Part shown: piece after piece, positions 1 to 30,897 of the stretch | How positions within the stretch are numbered: the first letter of the stretch is position 1 | How the letters are laid out: every line of letters begins with the position of its first letter | NCBI GenBank assembly: GCA_964035545.1 | Contig: OZ037771.1 | Location: 7,854,690 to 7,918,689 of the forward strand | Length of the DNA stretch: 64,000 bases | Reading direction: 5' to 3' | Source of the DNA: Bugula neritina | Taxonomy: Eukaryota; Bryozoa; Gymnolaemata; Cheilostomatida; Bugulidae | Notes under the pieces: generated by a model | The model's input: the letters and a program-made list of their open reading frames with translations, nothing else | Told to the model about the DNA's origin: nothing | The model's database searches: none | Translations under genes and position numbers: made by a program

Positions 1-2714
1 TGATCACTTATGAGAGAGCAGTTGCAATACATATTTACAAATTTGCAAGCTTGTAGTAGTTTTCCTGGTTTGATTGGCATTTAGAACTTTGTATTTAATT
101 ATGTAATTTACAATAGATTAAAAGCTACTAACTGTAAGTGTTGAAACAGTACATTTCTCACCTGTCGGAATAGTACTGATCTCTATTATGTTCAAGGTTT
201 GGTTGTATATATCCTCCATGATTGAGATACAACTGCTACTGCCTTATATAAAGCCACTTTACAAAGAAGTATTTAATAAAATGTATGTGTGTTATAGAGT
301 GTTAGACATTCAAATGACTAAATCTGTAAGTTATGTAGTTATGCTGGTCTGGTGCTGCTGCAGACACTTATTAAATAACTGAAATAAATGCCACACACCT
401 GCATGAATAATAATGGTGAGTATGGAATGTTGTGTTTTCAGTAATATTATATATAAAAAATAACTTTCAACACAGCACAGGTTTTAACCTTTTAAAAAGG
501 CTCTTTTGAGCTTTATATTAATTATCTATTGCGCGTATTGTGGCTATGATTGTGAGAGTTGTCAGCCGCTACCCGAACAGAGTAGAGAGGAGGTTATGAG
601 TATTGTGAGAGTTGTCTACGTATTTTTAAATCCGGCATAAACAATCACATGATGCAAGCGCGATTAAGCAAGTTATGTATTTATACCATGAATACGGAAA
701 ATAGTTTGAGATATAAACTGCACGCAAATATTTACTTTTGATAAACTTTTTAAAGTGTTGCTTATGTTACGACAATATCAATTGCGGCAGTTTTTCATGT
801 ATAACTAACTTGTTAGCGTTGACCGCTTCACTTTCCAGCTACAAACAGGACGGTTTATTACAGGTAGGAGATCATTGCTAAGAGATGTTTGATATCTTAA
901 TGTGTATAGCATATACAGAAACCTCTCAAAGAGAAGACGTTATTGTAGCTCATCTCATTAATAATAACTTCAATTTTTTATGTGTGTAGCAATTCAAAAT
1001 GAAAATTTTTACGTACATTTTTAGTAATTACAAAACTTAAACTGACGTTGACGCAATCACAATGGCAGAGTCACAATCTAAAAGTAAATTTTTATCACTC
1101 TGACTATCACTATGACTATGAGTATGAGCTTATCCTGTTCCTATTACCATTGCATTCAGCATTGGCATTGTCAATCATTGTGATTGGGCTTGGCGGTTGG
1201 CCCTGGGTAATAATAAGTATAATAATAATAGTAATACTATAAGTATAACTAGTACTGTAACTGTAAGTTTAAGTATAAGTGTTATAGTACTAATTGAGTA
1301 ATACTAAGTCTAAGACTAATACTTAATAGTAATACTAATACTAGTTATAGTGTAATACTATTTAGTATTTAAGTAATATTAATTCAGTAATTGGCTAATA
1401 CTAATACTAATAGTAATACTAATACAGTAATGCTAATACTATAGCATTAACTATAAATCGAAGACTTGGACTAAGTATTTTTTAATCATCAATGAAATAT
1501 CTCAATTTTTATACTAATACTAATAGTATTACATATTAATCATATTTATTTTGATATAATTCAATTTGTGCCCCTAAATAAGTGAATGTAGAACAGATAT
1601 TACGTCATATTCAAATTATTCATCTTGATTGTATTCACTTTCAGTATGCCAGCAACTAGCAAGTATGACTATTAGCTACATTTAGTCAATTAGTGAAATG
1701 ATCATTGGTGTGCCATACTAGCGCCTGTAATTCTCTCTTTTAATAAAATGTGATGGCATTTGTTGGTTAGTAAATGACAGTTGCTGCTGTAAAAAATTTG
1801 ATTTAAAAATTAGTTTATACTTGAAAGAGAACTGATCTTAGTAGAATCATCAACTCATGCAACTTGTAAGTTTTATTTTTATAATCATTCATGAAATAAA
1901 CAGTGCTGAGTTTGATTAAATTTTAACTTAGTAGTAGTTTATAAAATATGTTTTATGCAGAAATATTTTTGTTTCCTGACATTGAATTTACAGCTTTGGA
2001 TCATTACACTCTTTAACCATTTCTCAATAATTGTTATTGCTTTTACACTGTACTCTCAGTTTGTTGAATATGTTTTCTTGTATACAAATAAAATGGCACA
2101 TGGCATGTATTGTATTTACAAAAAGAGCCTGCAAAAATTATTTTCTAAAATTTCACTCAATTTCTCAGTATCTAGTTGAGTTCTCTTTAGCCTTGAGGTT
2201 TATCTTCACTTACAACTTAGAGTACGAGTATTCAACTTACTTTACTGTATATTATAAATAGTGAATCACTGCTAAATTGTTGCTGCCTTGTGCGTCAGTG
2301 GCCTGTGTCTTGTGTATTACTGACTATCAGTGGCATCATCAGCATTTTAACTAACAATGTCAGTTCGATACTTTGGAGTAACAGTAAACAGGACATCAAT
2401 CAGACTTGGGCATTATTTATTAAGCTACTTACTTTAAATTCTAAAAGCCGTCTTCTTATCGACTAATACTTGCCTCAAGTTTTAAAGTCGATATATTAAT
2501 ATTTAAAACACTCAATGCTATGCTGCGTATATCACTCATCATTGTTACTAGTACTGTTCAAATCTGAATATCTTTTAACTCAAACCGTTATTTTAGCGCA
2601 TCTTTTTTGATCGACATTTTCACATGATTTATTTTTGCAATCTTATGTAGTTGTGTGCTAAAATGAGTTACATAACAACTGTATTTCTTGTAGTGTATGT
2701 ACACTAGTACTACA
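1..2714. other. Intergenic region upstream of the zinc-finger gene
   Basis: No coding exon can be supported here; the short open frames look like chance. The stretch from about 520 to 870 is less AT-rich than its surroundings and could hold the promoter and a non-coding first exon of the downstream gene: a donor-like ACAG followed by GTAGGA occurs near 861. That is inference only. From about 1200 to 1540 the DNA is degenerate simple sequence made of interleaved TAATACTAATA and AGTAAT words. Confidence 0.5.
1200..1540. repeat. Degenerate TAATAC/GTATTA simple-sequence block
   Basis: The block consists almost wholly of permuted ACTAAT, AGTAAT and TAATAC words with no fixed period. The same style of sequence recurs near 41400-42500 and 57180-58150, so it is a genome habit rather than a single-locus feature. 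Confidence 0.8.
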
Positions 2715-5444
2715 ATGGAAGAAAAAACTGAGCTACTGAATCCTTATGCCACTGAGAAGTTATCTCCCAAACATCTGGAGTTGCTTTACCCTGCAGTTTT
2801 CTATAAGTCAGATGAGGAGTTGTCTCTCCATCTCTCACGTAAGTCGTATGAGTCATAGGGTATGTTGCATGGCTAACCAGTTGTCTAAATGCGCCTCAAG
2901 TTGTGAATTGCTAAAAAATATCACCTGAAGTAGAGTTTCTGTAGGCTTTTCACTTTATATTATGATATAACAACTCTGTATGTTGTTTTAAAACGCAGTA
3001 GAGATTGATGGCTCAAATTTGATATGCATTAACAATTATTCTGAGAGATTTATAAATAAATATTACAATATCTAATGACAAGATTAACTTGGCATTGCAG
3101 AGGCATGTCTAGTGGAGCGATTGTCCTGGGAGGGGGATAAAGCTATTGGCGAGACAGCTTTCTGGCTGAAGGTGCTCAGCACCCCTCAGACTGAGTATCT
3201 GAAGCAGCAGAAGAAGCTCTTCAAACTCGCAATCACTGAGAGATGCAAAGACATATGCGATACTTATGTAAGTTATTACTGGGCAGCTGTTTTGAACTGA
3301 TATTCCATTGACTAATGAATCAGTCAAAATGCATTCTACAGTAAGCAAATGCTGAAAGGATTTTTGTTTGTTATACATACATTTACAATTATAAAAAGGC
3401 ACAGGTTGCTCTGGCATCTATTGACGTATTGCAAAGTTCACTGCATCTATGTTTTTATGTAACAATAGAATAGTCCGGGTCTTGGTCTGCCACCGGAGGT
3501 GATAACTCTTAATATTCGGGGCAAGCAAGGAGAGCCCAAGTCTCCAGCCGCTGTCCCCATGTTGGAAAAGAGGCCGCAGTTGAAGCCCGTCATACGAGTG
3601 ACTACTGGTGATAATGGCACTCAGGTCGGGGTGCTGACCACAGTTCCGGGTGCGTATTGTAGACTGTGATCTGTGAGTTCAGCTTAGCCTGTGTTAGTAG
3701 AAAATCATGAATAGAGAAGGTAACTCACAGTAAGTACTCACAGTAAGTACTCACAGTAAGTACTCATAGTAAGTACTCATAGTAAGTACTCTGTAACTCA
3801 CGGTAAGTACTCTGTAACTCACAGTAAGTGCTCTGTAACTCAGAGTAAGTACTTACAGTATGTACTCTGTAACTGATGTGTATTCTGTAGAGACTGTGGA
3901 CACTCCGGTCACAGATCACATAATAACTGACAACGAGTGGGAACTTATTGAGAAACACCTCAACGAAGGCGTCACTGAGGCTGCTGCTGCCGCCGCTGTT
4001 ACTCAGGTCAGCATTGTAAACATTTACTTGACTCACTTGATAATGATGAGTGTTTATTGTGTTGCATGGAAGTAATAATTTCCGTCACTTAGTCTAGTAG
4101 TGCATGGGTGACTGGGTTATACTCTGCAATGTCCTCTGTAAGAAGTTATATTGATTGTATTTTTCTGTCTCTCTTTACATGTTTATCTCAGGTGCATGTT
4201 GTGTATTTCTGTTGCAATAACCATCAGCTTTGTGTGTGATTTTGTAGGCGTCGGATTTCGCCAGCCCCACCCCAGGGTTTGGTATAAAGACATACAAGTG
4301 CCGGCATTGTGAGTTTGCCTCTGACAATCGAGCGGGGCTAAACAGACACCAGAAGCTGAACCATGCTGACGAGCTGCCGTACAGCTGTGACCGCTGTGAC
4401 TACACGTCAAAGTATGCGTGGAGCGTCAAGACCCACATCGACAGCGTTCACCTCAAGAGCAAGAGATTCAAGTGCCCTCTCTGTGACTACGCGACGTCGC
4501 AGGCTTGTTTCTTGAAGCGGCACACGCTCAGACGTCACAACCCGGAGAAGGGGGCCTACAAGTGCACGTACTGTGACTACGCTGCCCACCACCCCAACAG
4601 TCTCCAGCGCCACATCAATCGACAGCACACGCATAATTTTGCTCACAAGTGTCCGTACTGTGACTTTGGCAGAGACTGCAAGTACCTGGTGGAGGACCAC
4701 ATCAACGCCGAGCACCTCAAGAAGGTCATCTACCAGTGCTCTGAGTGCAGCTTCCAGACGTACAAGCAGAGAGCTCTCAAGAGTCACCACAAGACGCACG
4801 AGAACAAGAGTGTGATGCAGTGCTCTGAGTGCGAGTTCAAGTCTGTCAGCGTGTCCGGCCTCACCAAGCATATGAAACAAGAACACCCGGACGTTGACGC
4901 TAAGGCTACGGTTGCTGGAACTAAGGGCAAGAGAAGTCTAGCCTCTGTCGTCCAGCACGACGGTGACGAGTACACAGCCGTGGTGATGGGGAAATGCAAG
5001 TACTGTGATTACGCCAACGAGAATCTGTTGAAGCTAAAGGCCCACGTAAGGAGATACCATAGGAAAGGCAACGCCCAGTGTCCTCACTGTCCATTCACTG
5101 CCATCACCAAGATCTCTCTGGCCAAACACATCAATAACAAACACGCTGCTCTAGTGGCCACTACCGATGATGCCGCAAAGGATGCTTCTGCCAACGTTCT
5201 TCTTAGTGCTGATGCTGTCACCAACAGCGCTGTCACCGAGACCTTTGCTGCCGAGGGTATCGCTACTGCAGAGGACGCATTCTCAGCGAGTATCCCTGCC
5301 GGGAGTTTGGGTGAGGTCGCAGTGGAGGGCGGGGGTACTGTGACAGCGCAAGTAGCGTCAGTTGTGAATCAAGCTGATCTGCCTACAGTCTCCTTTGTCG
5401 AGGGGTCGGATGGTAACATCATAGTAGTTCAGAGTGCAGAGTAG
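2715..5444 (+). CDS. C2H2 zinc-finger protein, nine fingers, 594 residues
   Basis: Five coding exons: 2715-2838, 3101-3267, 3469-3649, 3891-4006 and 4248-5444. All phases agree and the stop is TAG. The N-terminal third (about 1-196) matches no domain I know and ends in an acidic helix and an alanine run. The last exon encodes nine C2H2 fingers of C-x2-C...H-x3-5-H form, opening with cores such as YKCRHC, YSCDRC, FKCPLC and YQCSEC. Seven are contiguous. Two more (GKCKYC, AQCPHC) follow a linker of roughly 45 residues, and an Ala/Val/Thr-rich tail closes the protein. Most inter-finger linkers are not the canonical TGEKP, and many fingers have the C-x2-C-[DEP]-[YF] form seen in REST, ZFX and CTCF-type proteins. 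A sequence-specific DNA-binding regulator is the natural inference; the orthologue is not recognised. The ATG starts an open first exon that splices in frame. Confidence 0.9.
3720..3875 (+). repeat. Intronic tandem repeat of donor-like GTAAGT motifs
   Basis: Inside the 241-bp third intron (3650-3890) of the zinc-finger gene lie eight copies of GTAAGT, most preceded by CACA or CATA and followed by ACTC, in units of 13 to about 22 bases. A ninth copy is degraded to GTATGT. GTAAGT is the animal 5' splice-site consensus. The real donor of this intron is the weaker GTGCGT at 3650. Confidence 0.9.
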
Positions 5445-5592
5445 TGTGATGGAGACTACATTGTATTTATATTCGTCTTATTTAAGTTTTGTTTTATACA
5501 TACAAATGATTATTTTAATTGTAATCAAATTGCCAATGAGTGATTCATTTCTATATGATGATTTGATGTATATAGCTCATGTATATAGACCA

Positions 5593-5598
5593 AATAAA
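5593..5598 (+). terminator. Poly(A) signal of the zinc-finger gene
   Basis: A canonical AATAAA lies about 150 bases after the TAG stop. Confidence 0.55.
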
Positions 5599-5872
5599 TC
5601 AAAATTACATTTTGTTAAATGTTTACAAAGAAATGTTTTTTTAAGTTAAATAGATTCAACTTAAAGTACCTTCACACTGTACAGCTAACTCATGCTGTTT
5701 GCTTGATAATACAAAACTCATAACTTCTAGAGTTATTTGAACGCTCTGGCTTAAATAACCAAATCATTGCTTTGCCAGAAACATGAGCTTCTTCTGTTGC
5801 AAAAGTTCGGGCAGGCGCAATGATACATTTTTCTGTGTTGTAGACTAGACAAATCTTAATCAGTGCCCAGTA

Positions 5873-5878
5873 TTTATT
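5873..5878 (-). terminator. Poly(A) signal of the coiled-coil gene
   Basis: A minus-strand AATAAA lies about 75 bases beyond the predicted TGA stop at 5952-5954. Confidence 0.5.
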
Positions 5879-5951
5879 TATGAACCTCAGATTATAGCAT
5901 GTAAAACTATATAAAGCAACAGTTCATTACATTGTTTTTTACATATGTGGT

Positions 5952-22678
<16,727 letters not shown>

Positions 22679-25600
22679 CTTGAAGTACCAAAACCAAAAT
22701 AATTATAGTTTGTAATATGTTGACTATATTAAAGAAGATAATGATAATAATTACAGCAAAATGTCTGCAACAGACCTGTATGGTTTGAAACAAAGCATTG
22801 TTGCCAAAACAGCATTTAGCACAACGTGAAGTTAGGCGCAAATCACATAGCATGCAATTCAATTATTACACATCTTGGTGTAAACTAGGAAAGGAAAGCA
22901 GCAACTAGTTATGCATCTCAATGTTAGTCAACATGATGTCACATCAATAGTAGTTTATCCCTTTTCGTGACATCATCTCAATTTAATTTAAAGACAAAAA
23001 GAAATATGCAATCAAACAAACACACCTTTGTTCATTTTACAATATAAATCGAAATTGTGAACTACATTCAAAATAGCTCATAAGTGAAGTATTCTGGTGT
23101 GCAGTTTATGACAATGTTCGTATACGTGTGTGTATTATAGATCAAGAAAATAATATATATTACCAAAATGCCCTGGAGCACAAAAAAAGCTAAGAACTTG
23201 TCATTCCAAAAGAAGTTGTTTCATGTCAAATACTCAAATTGTATTATATACTATTGCTATGGTGATGCAAATAGATAATGTAATTTAAATTATTCAAAGA
23301 ATAAAAAATTTAAATGAAGAGCCAAATGTTTGCGCATTCTCTTTCAAGACTTGGGGGCCCTGTTTTAGGCATTTCAACTTATTTGAGTGGCCAGATTTAC
23401 AGCGTTAACACGTTTCCTCAATAATGTAGCCATTAGTAATAGAGGACTTTGCAAACTCAGATTTGATCAAATGCAAGTTATTTCGTCATGTGGAGTTTGT
23501 CTACATGTATTGTAATTGAAGAATAATAGAAACAACTGTCATAGTTTTACTATAAACTCCCAGTTTCAAATGCCATTCGAAAGAAACTTACTCTGTTAAA
23601 GTATACTAACAAAGCAATATAATTTACAATTTCAAAGACAAAAAATAAAACCTGCTTTGCAGGAAGAGAATAGTATCTCGATAGATACACAGAAATACGC
23701 ACATTAAAGTGTACTAGCTAGTAGGCACAATTTGATTATAAGTCCTCAAATTTTAGCTTAAAGAATACCATGACAGCACACCCTTACTTTAAACAAGCCA
23801 CTGGCCCATAGGAGGACGTATTTAAGAGAATAACACTGTTAATAGGGAATAATTAAAACACCTAAGGTTTTTTATTTTTTCTATTATGGACTTCACCTTG
23901 TAGACTTTTACTAACAACTTTATGAGGCTTGAGGCATGTTTGGCTTGGGCACTAGAACCTCAACAAAAATTTAAGTGACAGTTTCCAAAGTTGAGATATG
24001 CAAATAGAACAGACTTTGTATATTTACAATTTAGATAACTTTATTAATAAACAAAAGTACAAATAAAATGAAGGCAAATTTGAAAATACCAAGTGGCAGT
24101 ACAACTAAACACAAGCTGCTAAAAAGTGACAAGCACAAAACATATTCTCTAGTGTGAAATCTAATGGAAGACTGTTCTTTTCATACAGCAATGTTGTGTC
24201 TACTTCAAGTACTGCAATGACAGTTCTTTATAAAGGTATGTTGACCAATAAAAAAACATTTTAAAATTGTAAATTGGCATGTTAGTCTGAATACAGAAAA
24301 AAACACACTATTGGTCAAAAATAATTGCTAATTATTATGGACTAATTATATAAACAAGTAAATAATGTAACAGCGCTTTTCACATGACACCCATCCTGAG
24401 AGATCTAATAATTCACATAGAGCTAACTGCAGGGTTTAAGCGCATCAAAATTTGAAAGCAAGCTTGAATTAAATGGTATAAGCACTAGGACCTGCAATTA
24501 GCTCTCTGATAACACAGCCTATAAATAGCAATAAAGAAAAATGCAACATAAGATTCCAAAAATGAATAATAATAATATTGTAATTGAAACATCAACTGAA
24601 TGTCTGAAAAAGTAAGCTCAATCAAATTTGATTGAATTTTTTTGGGTTTTTGTTTTATGTTAAATATATCAATGAGAAAAAATGTTTTTGTTTAGTTTTT
24701 TTTAAAGTTTAGCAACTCTCAAAATAGTAAGTTAAATGAATAGAAGACAAAAAATAAATCTGAACGCCGCAACACAAAGGCGATTATGATTATATAGTGA
24801 TAAGACTAAAGCTGTGGTAGGGATTTACTGCAGGTAATAATTTGCACTGAAAATAACCAGAAAAAAATATACCTTAATTTGAGTTGTGTGGATAGAATAT
24901 GACTGTAAAATGATTATATGATACTAATATTGTTGATACAATGGGATATTGGTTAGCTCAAGTATAAAGAACCAATTGCCAAATAGATAGCACATAACAC
25001 AAGTAAACCTTTCACCAGTCTTCACACGAGTATAATAATCATAGAATATAATGGAAATTGATAAAAAGCACCGACATACTGTATAAATGATGTACAACTA
25101 CTATTAGCCACATTCCCAACTAATCTAAAGCTTGTAAATGAGCTGTGCCATCAGCAACACACTACTACAACATTTCCATTCTCAGGCATCCCAGATGAAT
25201 ATAGCAAATAATAGTTGTACATGATTAAATAGTATAACCAATACTGCAGAATAATCATATGGTTGTAAATAAAATGAACAATTAATGCAGATATACATAA
25301 TAGTGATTAAGAAAATCACTGCCCCAAAACATGGAGCATTTTGTATTTTTTTTGTAATTTTTTTGTGTGTTAAAGGTCCAAAAAGGCCAAAAAACAAATA
25401 AACAAATCTGTACAGGATGGCTTGGGAAGCAAATATTGCATATGCGAATGACCAAAAGATTAATAGTCACCACCAAAATATATGCTAGGTTTAATATAAT
25501 AATTAGGAATAGTTTAGTCTAATATAACTGTATAATCAACTTTGGCAAGCAGCGTTGTTGACACGTTGAATAAAGTGCTGCTTGCTCACAAGAATATTCT

Positions 25601-26258
25601 AATAAATCAACAGATATCAAACATATCATGTTGGGGCTATGAATAGTTTCTAAATTTCAAGCTAAAACAAACGATTGTCATAACAATATTCAACCAATCA
25701 CAGCAGCTATTTGTCCAATATTTCTTTATACCACTCTCAACTATTGCAGTTATTATAATTATAATGATTTAATAACCATGTAAACAAAGATAATAATACC
25801 AGTAATGATTGTGTATACAAAAACTATTAGTACAAGTATTTGACCGAGTAGTCATGGTTACATGCTATATGGCTGTGCCCCCAGTATGAAACATCTTTTT
25901 ATATGGAATTTTTATACCAAGAGAAAACATTAAACAAAATTAAATTATACAAAAAAAGAAAATGGAAATAGATATAGCGTTGGGACAGCACAACCTAATA
26001 GTCATGGCAAACAGAAGTTTGGCTATGGACTAGACCAAGTCATCCCGATAGTTAAGTATATAAAATAGCAAATATATGAACTCTAGAAGGCAAGACGTAT
26101 CTTTGGTTAGCAGAAACAGTGTAGTATGAACCAATGAGTAACAGTATCCAACTAGCATGGATACCGTAAAATCTATAAGAAGAGAAGCCAGACAGCAGCT
26201 AGTCTAAAGAATCAGGCAACAGGTTAACTTTAGCACAGAAAGAGTAGTGTGTAGGTAT
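22679..26258. other. Spacer between the coiled-coil gene start and the TRIM-NHL stop
   Basis: No coding exon is supported. Most of this AT-rich interval is probably the long 3' untranslated region of the TRIM-NHL gene: a minus-strand AATAAA (TTTATT at 24040-24045) lies about 2.2 kb past the stop. The 0.3-1 kb nearest 22678 should contain the promoter of the coiled-coil gene. No CpG-rich block or clear TATA box stands out. Confidence 0.45.
24040..24045 (-). terminator. Candidate distal poly(A) signal of the TRIM-NHL gene
   Basis: TTTATT on the plus strand reads AATAAA in transcript sense. If it is used, the 3' UTR is about 2.2 kb. Nearer signals may exist. Confidence 0.3.
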
Positions 26259-29200
26259 TTAACTGATGTAAAGTGTGTTGAGGACGAGAACGTGGTGGTT
26301 GTTCTTAGCAAGGGTGACCACGTAGCCTTCTGATGTGATCTTCAGTCCACAGCATCTGCTCACTTTAACATATGGGCATTCAAACTCCCCTAAAATACAG
26401 TATAAGGCATGCACTTGCAAGTATCTAAGGCAAAGAAGTAGAGCTGCCTATACAAGAGATTGTGTAGCTGTGTGTGTTAATGGTCTTCAACACTCACCAA
26501 TGAGAGAGCCATCTCTCTGAAATACGGCAACGTGAAACCTATTGCCATGGCTGTCTCCCACCAGCACATCTCCTGCATCCGATATGTCAATACCATTGGG
26601 GAAGTTGGTGATCGTATCTGTACCGATACGCCTCATGAAATGTCCATCATCATTGAATACCACAACACAGTGGCCCTAAAAGCATACAGAAGTCATATGC
26701 TATTCGAACCAAATAAAAATTAAACAATATCAAACTCAGTATAGCTAATGAAATTGGTTTTCAGGTTCTCTATATTGCTGGACACCCAGTAGTGTATCTT
26801 TAGGCTACACAATATACTACCTTGAAATCACAAACATAATATTCCTTATCAGCAACAGCAATATCACTCGGCTCCCTCATGAAGTCAGAACAGTCAAACC
26901 ACTTGATGAGATCTCCACTCTCGGCGATAGTGAATACAGTTGGTGAGACACTATCAACAGCCACTATGTTGCCTACAAAATATTATATTCAATATTACAT
27001 TTAATACTGCATTATTTATAATTTATCACATTAAATATTGCATCACCTACACTACATAATAATAGCTGCACCTATTTACATCCAACTAAAACAATACTAA
27101 TTTTTTCAGTCAATTAACATTTTATAACTGATGAATTTTGTGTTGCGTCTGATATACATGTGTATAGGTGCACTGAATTACCTGCAGGGGTGATGGCCAG
27201 CCCAGCCACTATATCTATATACCGTATGGCAATTTTCTTCACAAAGTGGCCATTTTTACTGAAGATCTGCATACGACTACGTTCATTCCCCCGGTCGCAG
27301 ATAACATAGCGAGACGTGCCTCTCATAACCGCCACCTTGCGAGGATACCAGAGTTGTCCTTCTTCGCGTCCTGAAATCCACAAGTCACAACAGTACGTTA
27401 TAACAGCTGCTATAGTCTTTCTACACCCTCCTATGCATATTTTCTCTTTATGCAATCCTAACAACTGTTAGCAAAGATTAACAACTCAGCATGGGGACCC
27501 ACTTTATACACAAACCTGGTATTCCAAATTGATACTTAAACTCCCCAGCCTTGTCAAACACCTGGATCCTGTGGTTATTGGTATCAGCCACAACAATATC
27601 CTCCTCAAACCCCATACAAAAGCCATGAGGCGAGTTGAATTGTCCTTTGCTGGGCCCCAAAGCACCAAATTTGTGTCTAAAAATTATCAAACACCAAACC
27701 ATTATTATAACAACTATTCAACAGATATGGATATCCAATAGCATCTATTTCTATCAATTGTCACTTGAGAATTTGCTGTTATCTTAGGAGCAACTTTCGG
27801 CCTTGCCATGCTTAGGTAAAAGGATTTACAGATAGTGCAAGGTTGTTGTTCAAGTGAGAGCTTTTCCAAGAGGCCTACCTGATCTGCATAGCAGACATTT
27901 TACTTCTAATGGGTAAAGTCGGAGCTCCAAATTGTTGTGAAAGATTGAGGGTTGGTGAAGTGAAGCCGCTGTTAACCCCCGAGTTAGTCATACTAAGGGA
28001 AGAGCCATCTCTCCTCTGCCCCATAAGATTGTCGATAGGCGCAGCACGGCTTTGTACTACTGGTGGACTGAACATGCCACTACCTCGAGACATTGCCAAC
28101 TCTATATTGTATGAAAGAAAGACACAGGGGGTGATTCAGGCACAAAGACATTCCAATATCTTTCACACAATACTGGAGAAATTATTTAATAACTGCTTAT
28201 GCTTAGACTGAAGTACGTCAAGTTATTTAGAACTTCTAGTAACTAGGGAGGTTTGTCAATTTCAAAGGAGATGACAGTGAAGTTGCATAAATTACTCGTA
28301 TGCTAGCACGTCAAGTGAGAGACTGTAACTATTATGAAGTACTCAGCATACCTTGATCAGGAGAGGAAGCACCACCTGAGTACATGTGATCAACGGCAGA
28401 CAGGGAAACGCTGGGCTGGTTCAAAATATGGCTGCCAACCACTCCACCAGAAGACATGTTAAACTGCAGACATAAGACGTAGTGGTATAATAAACACCTG
28501 ATTTATACAGTTCCATCCAATATATTAACTCCAAAATATTTTAGAATTTATTTAGTATCTAGTATTGGCCCTGTGACTTCTAATGCCAAGGAAGAAATAA
28601 TTACTGTGATTAAACTTAACCACTGAAGAGAAAAGAATGTAGACATCATATTTTATCCGGACTTCACGTGATGATGAAAGGATATACAACTTCAAATTTA
28701 AACAAAAGGATAGAAAATAGAGAGAAGGGAAGTAGTGCAGCTAAATGAAAAGATGATCAAATACAGGGCACTTAGACATGCATTACTCACTGTGTTTAGT
28801 ATCAATGGTCATGCGGAAATTACACATAAAAAATTAACTCAGTTTTAAACTGACAGCTCATATAAACTGGTGTCAGCTCAATACTGTGATAGAATAAGGG
28901 TCATTACTGACTTCATTATGTATAGTTAATAATAACTCTTAATTAATATGATAAATTAATACCGTGAATATTAGCTGTGAGCTTTTTATCTAAACATTTT
29001 CATTAGTTGAAATTAATTAAGTTTGAGACTAATCAAGGAATGGAAACTCACCTTTGGAGACTGATTGCGAGAGGCATTGGGACTACCATTAGAGTCAATT
29101 ACGATGCCGCTGTCAGATATGGTTGGAGATTGAGACGGGCCCTGGCTGCTTACAGCCTGGTGGTCACCTATGACACCAGCACCACCACTCATAGCTGTCA

Positions 29201-30847
29201 AGGAAGTGACTGAGGGATTTCTCAGACCTAAATGGGATCATCAACATTCCAGGAGAATTATTATGTATTGGATGGTTTCATTGTTTATAGATCCCATACA
29301 GGGAATGCTCACCAGAAAGCTTGATCTGTTTCATTGACTAACTCAAGAAAATTTTCGGCTGGATTTAGTAAAACTGATTTCTTTTTGCTTAATCATTTAG
29401 AATTAATAACAACAAATTTAAAATAACATGCACATCTTTAAATTTACCTTAAACAATAACCCACTAAACTAATTAACTAGTTAATACCCACAATTTTAAA
29501 ATACAATATTTTTAAATCTTCATTTTCCTAGTAAAGGAAAGCTAAGGGAAATGTTCTACTGTAGTGAATTGGTTGATTTGCAATTGCATTTTAGGTTATC
29601 AACAGTATTATAAAAAAAACCTGTAATACAATAAATAAGTAAGGCCTTGCAATACTAAGAAGTTTTGCAAGGTTGAGTCAAGTTTAAATATCAAGTATAG
29701 GCCCACCTATCCTATTGTATATATAGCGTTACAAAAAAACCTAGATTAAATATTGCATCGCAACAAAATGTTATGGAAGAGTAGCAGTACTTATAGCAAG
29801 TGTAGTTTTCATTACTAAAAGACTACATAGCAAGTGTAGAAATATAATATAAACATCAATTACCAAGCTGATCAGACATGCTCATGCTGACTGCGTTAGT
29901 AGATGGGAAGACCTGGGAGCTACTGTAATCAGTGCTCAATATCGGTCTCATCACATGGTCAGTGGCCAGGCCAGAGTCTGGACTCCCCATCATCGGTTGA
30001 GCTCTGCTGTTGCCAAACATCCCTGGAATGTCAGCGAAAGGGGAAGCTGCCATCAGTGTAGGAGGGCTAGCTAACTTCATTTGATATCCTTCAGACTGAA
30101 ACAACCAAACATTGATATTTCAATTTGGAGAATATTTTTCTAATCGCTGCAAAACTCTGTAGCAAAATGAGAGAGTTTTTTCTTACATTAGCTATGTTTG
30201 CTCGGCAAGCCTGACGTTCCATTTGTCTGAGCAAGTGAAGCTCCTGTTGCTGCTGCTGACTTCGTGTCACTGATTCATCCCGGAGCTTAAAGTGACCAAA
30301 ATTATCGGTGACCGCTGCCTCGAATGCCTGATGATCCGTGGTAAACTTGATGTCTACTGAGATGCTGTCTCGAAGGTGTTTGCTGAGCAGAGAAGACATA
30401 TAGGCATGCATCACTTTCTTGAGTGACAATAGCTCTAAGCAGTTCCCCTTGGTTAACAGTCGCTGCAGAAATTTGTCTACAAAAGAACCATGATTAAAAC
30501 ATGTAGGAGTACACAGTTTAGAGAATTTCGGTCCACTATACTACTAGTAAACCTACGATATGTAACTTATATTGTACTATAAGCTTATTTTTATCAAAAT
30601 TATAACATCTAGTTGTGTCAATTTCACATAAACCTTTTCTTTACAAAACTGCAGCACACAATATGGTAGCAAAAACAAGACAACATAAATAACAAACAAA
30701 ATCCAAACACTAAATCTGCTGCCAAATATCTTTGTGAATAGGGAGGAACTTATATTTGCAGGCTGACTTACATTGGAAAGAAATTTTGGAAAAATCATCA
30801 ACAAGTGTCCAGTTGTTTGTAAATATCTAAAAGTCTAATTATTCTGC

Positions 30848-30897
<50 letters not shown>

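Larger units (their letters stand above)
5445..5951. other. Convergent 3' untranslated spacer
   Basis: This interval separates the stop codons of two genes that face each other. AATAAA at 5593-5598 on the plus strand fits the zinc-finger transcript. TTTATT at 5873-5878, read as AATAAA on the minus strand, fits the coiled-coil transcript. No coding exon is seen. Confidence 0.6.

Noticed and set aside
4407-4886. 159-residue minus-strand ORF rich in Leu and Val
   Set aside because: It is the complement of zinc-finger coding sequence. Regular C2H2 spacing on the plus strand proves which strand is coding.
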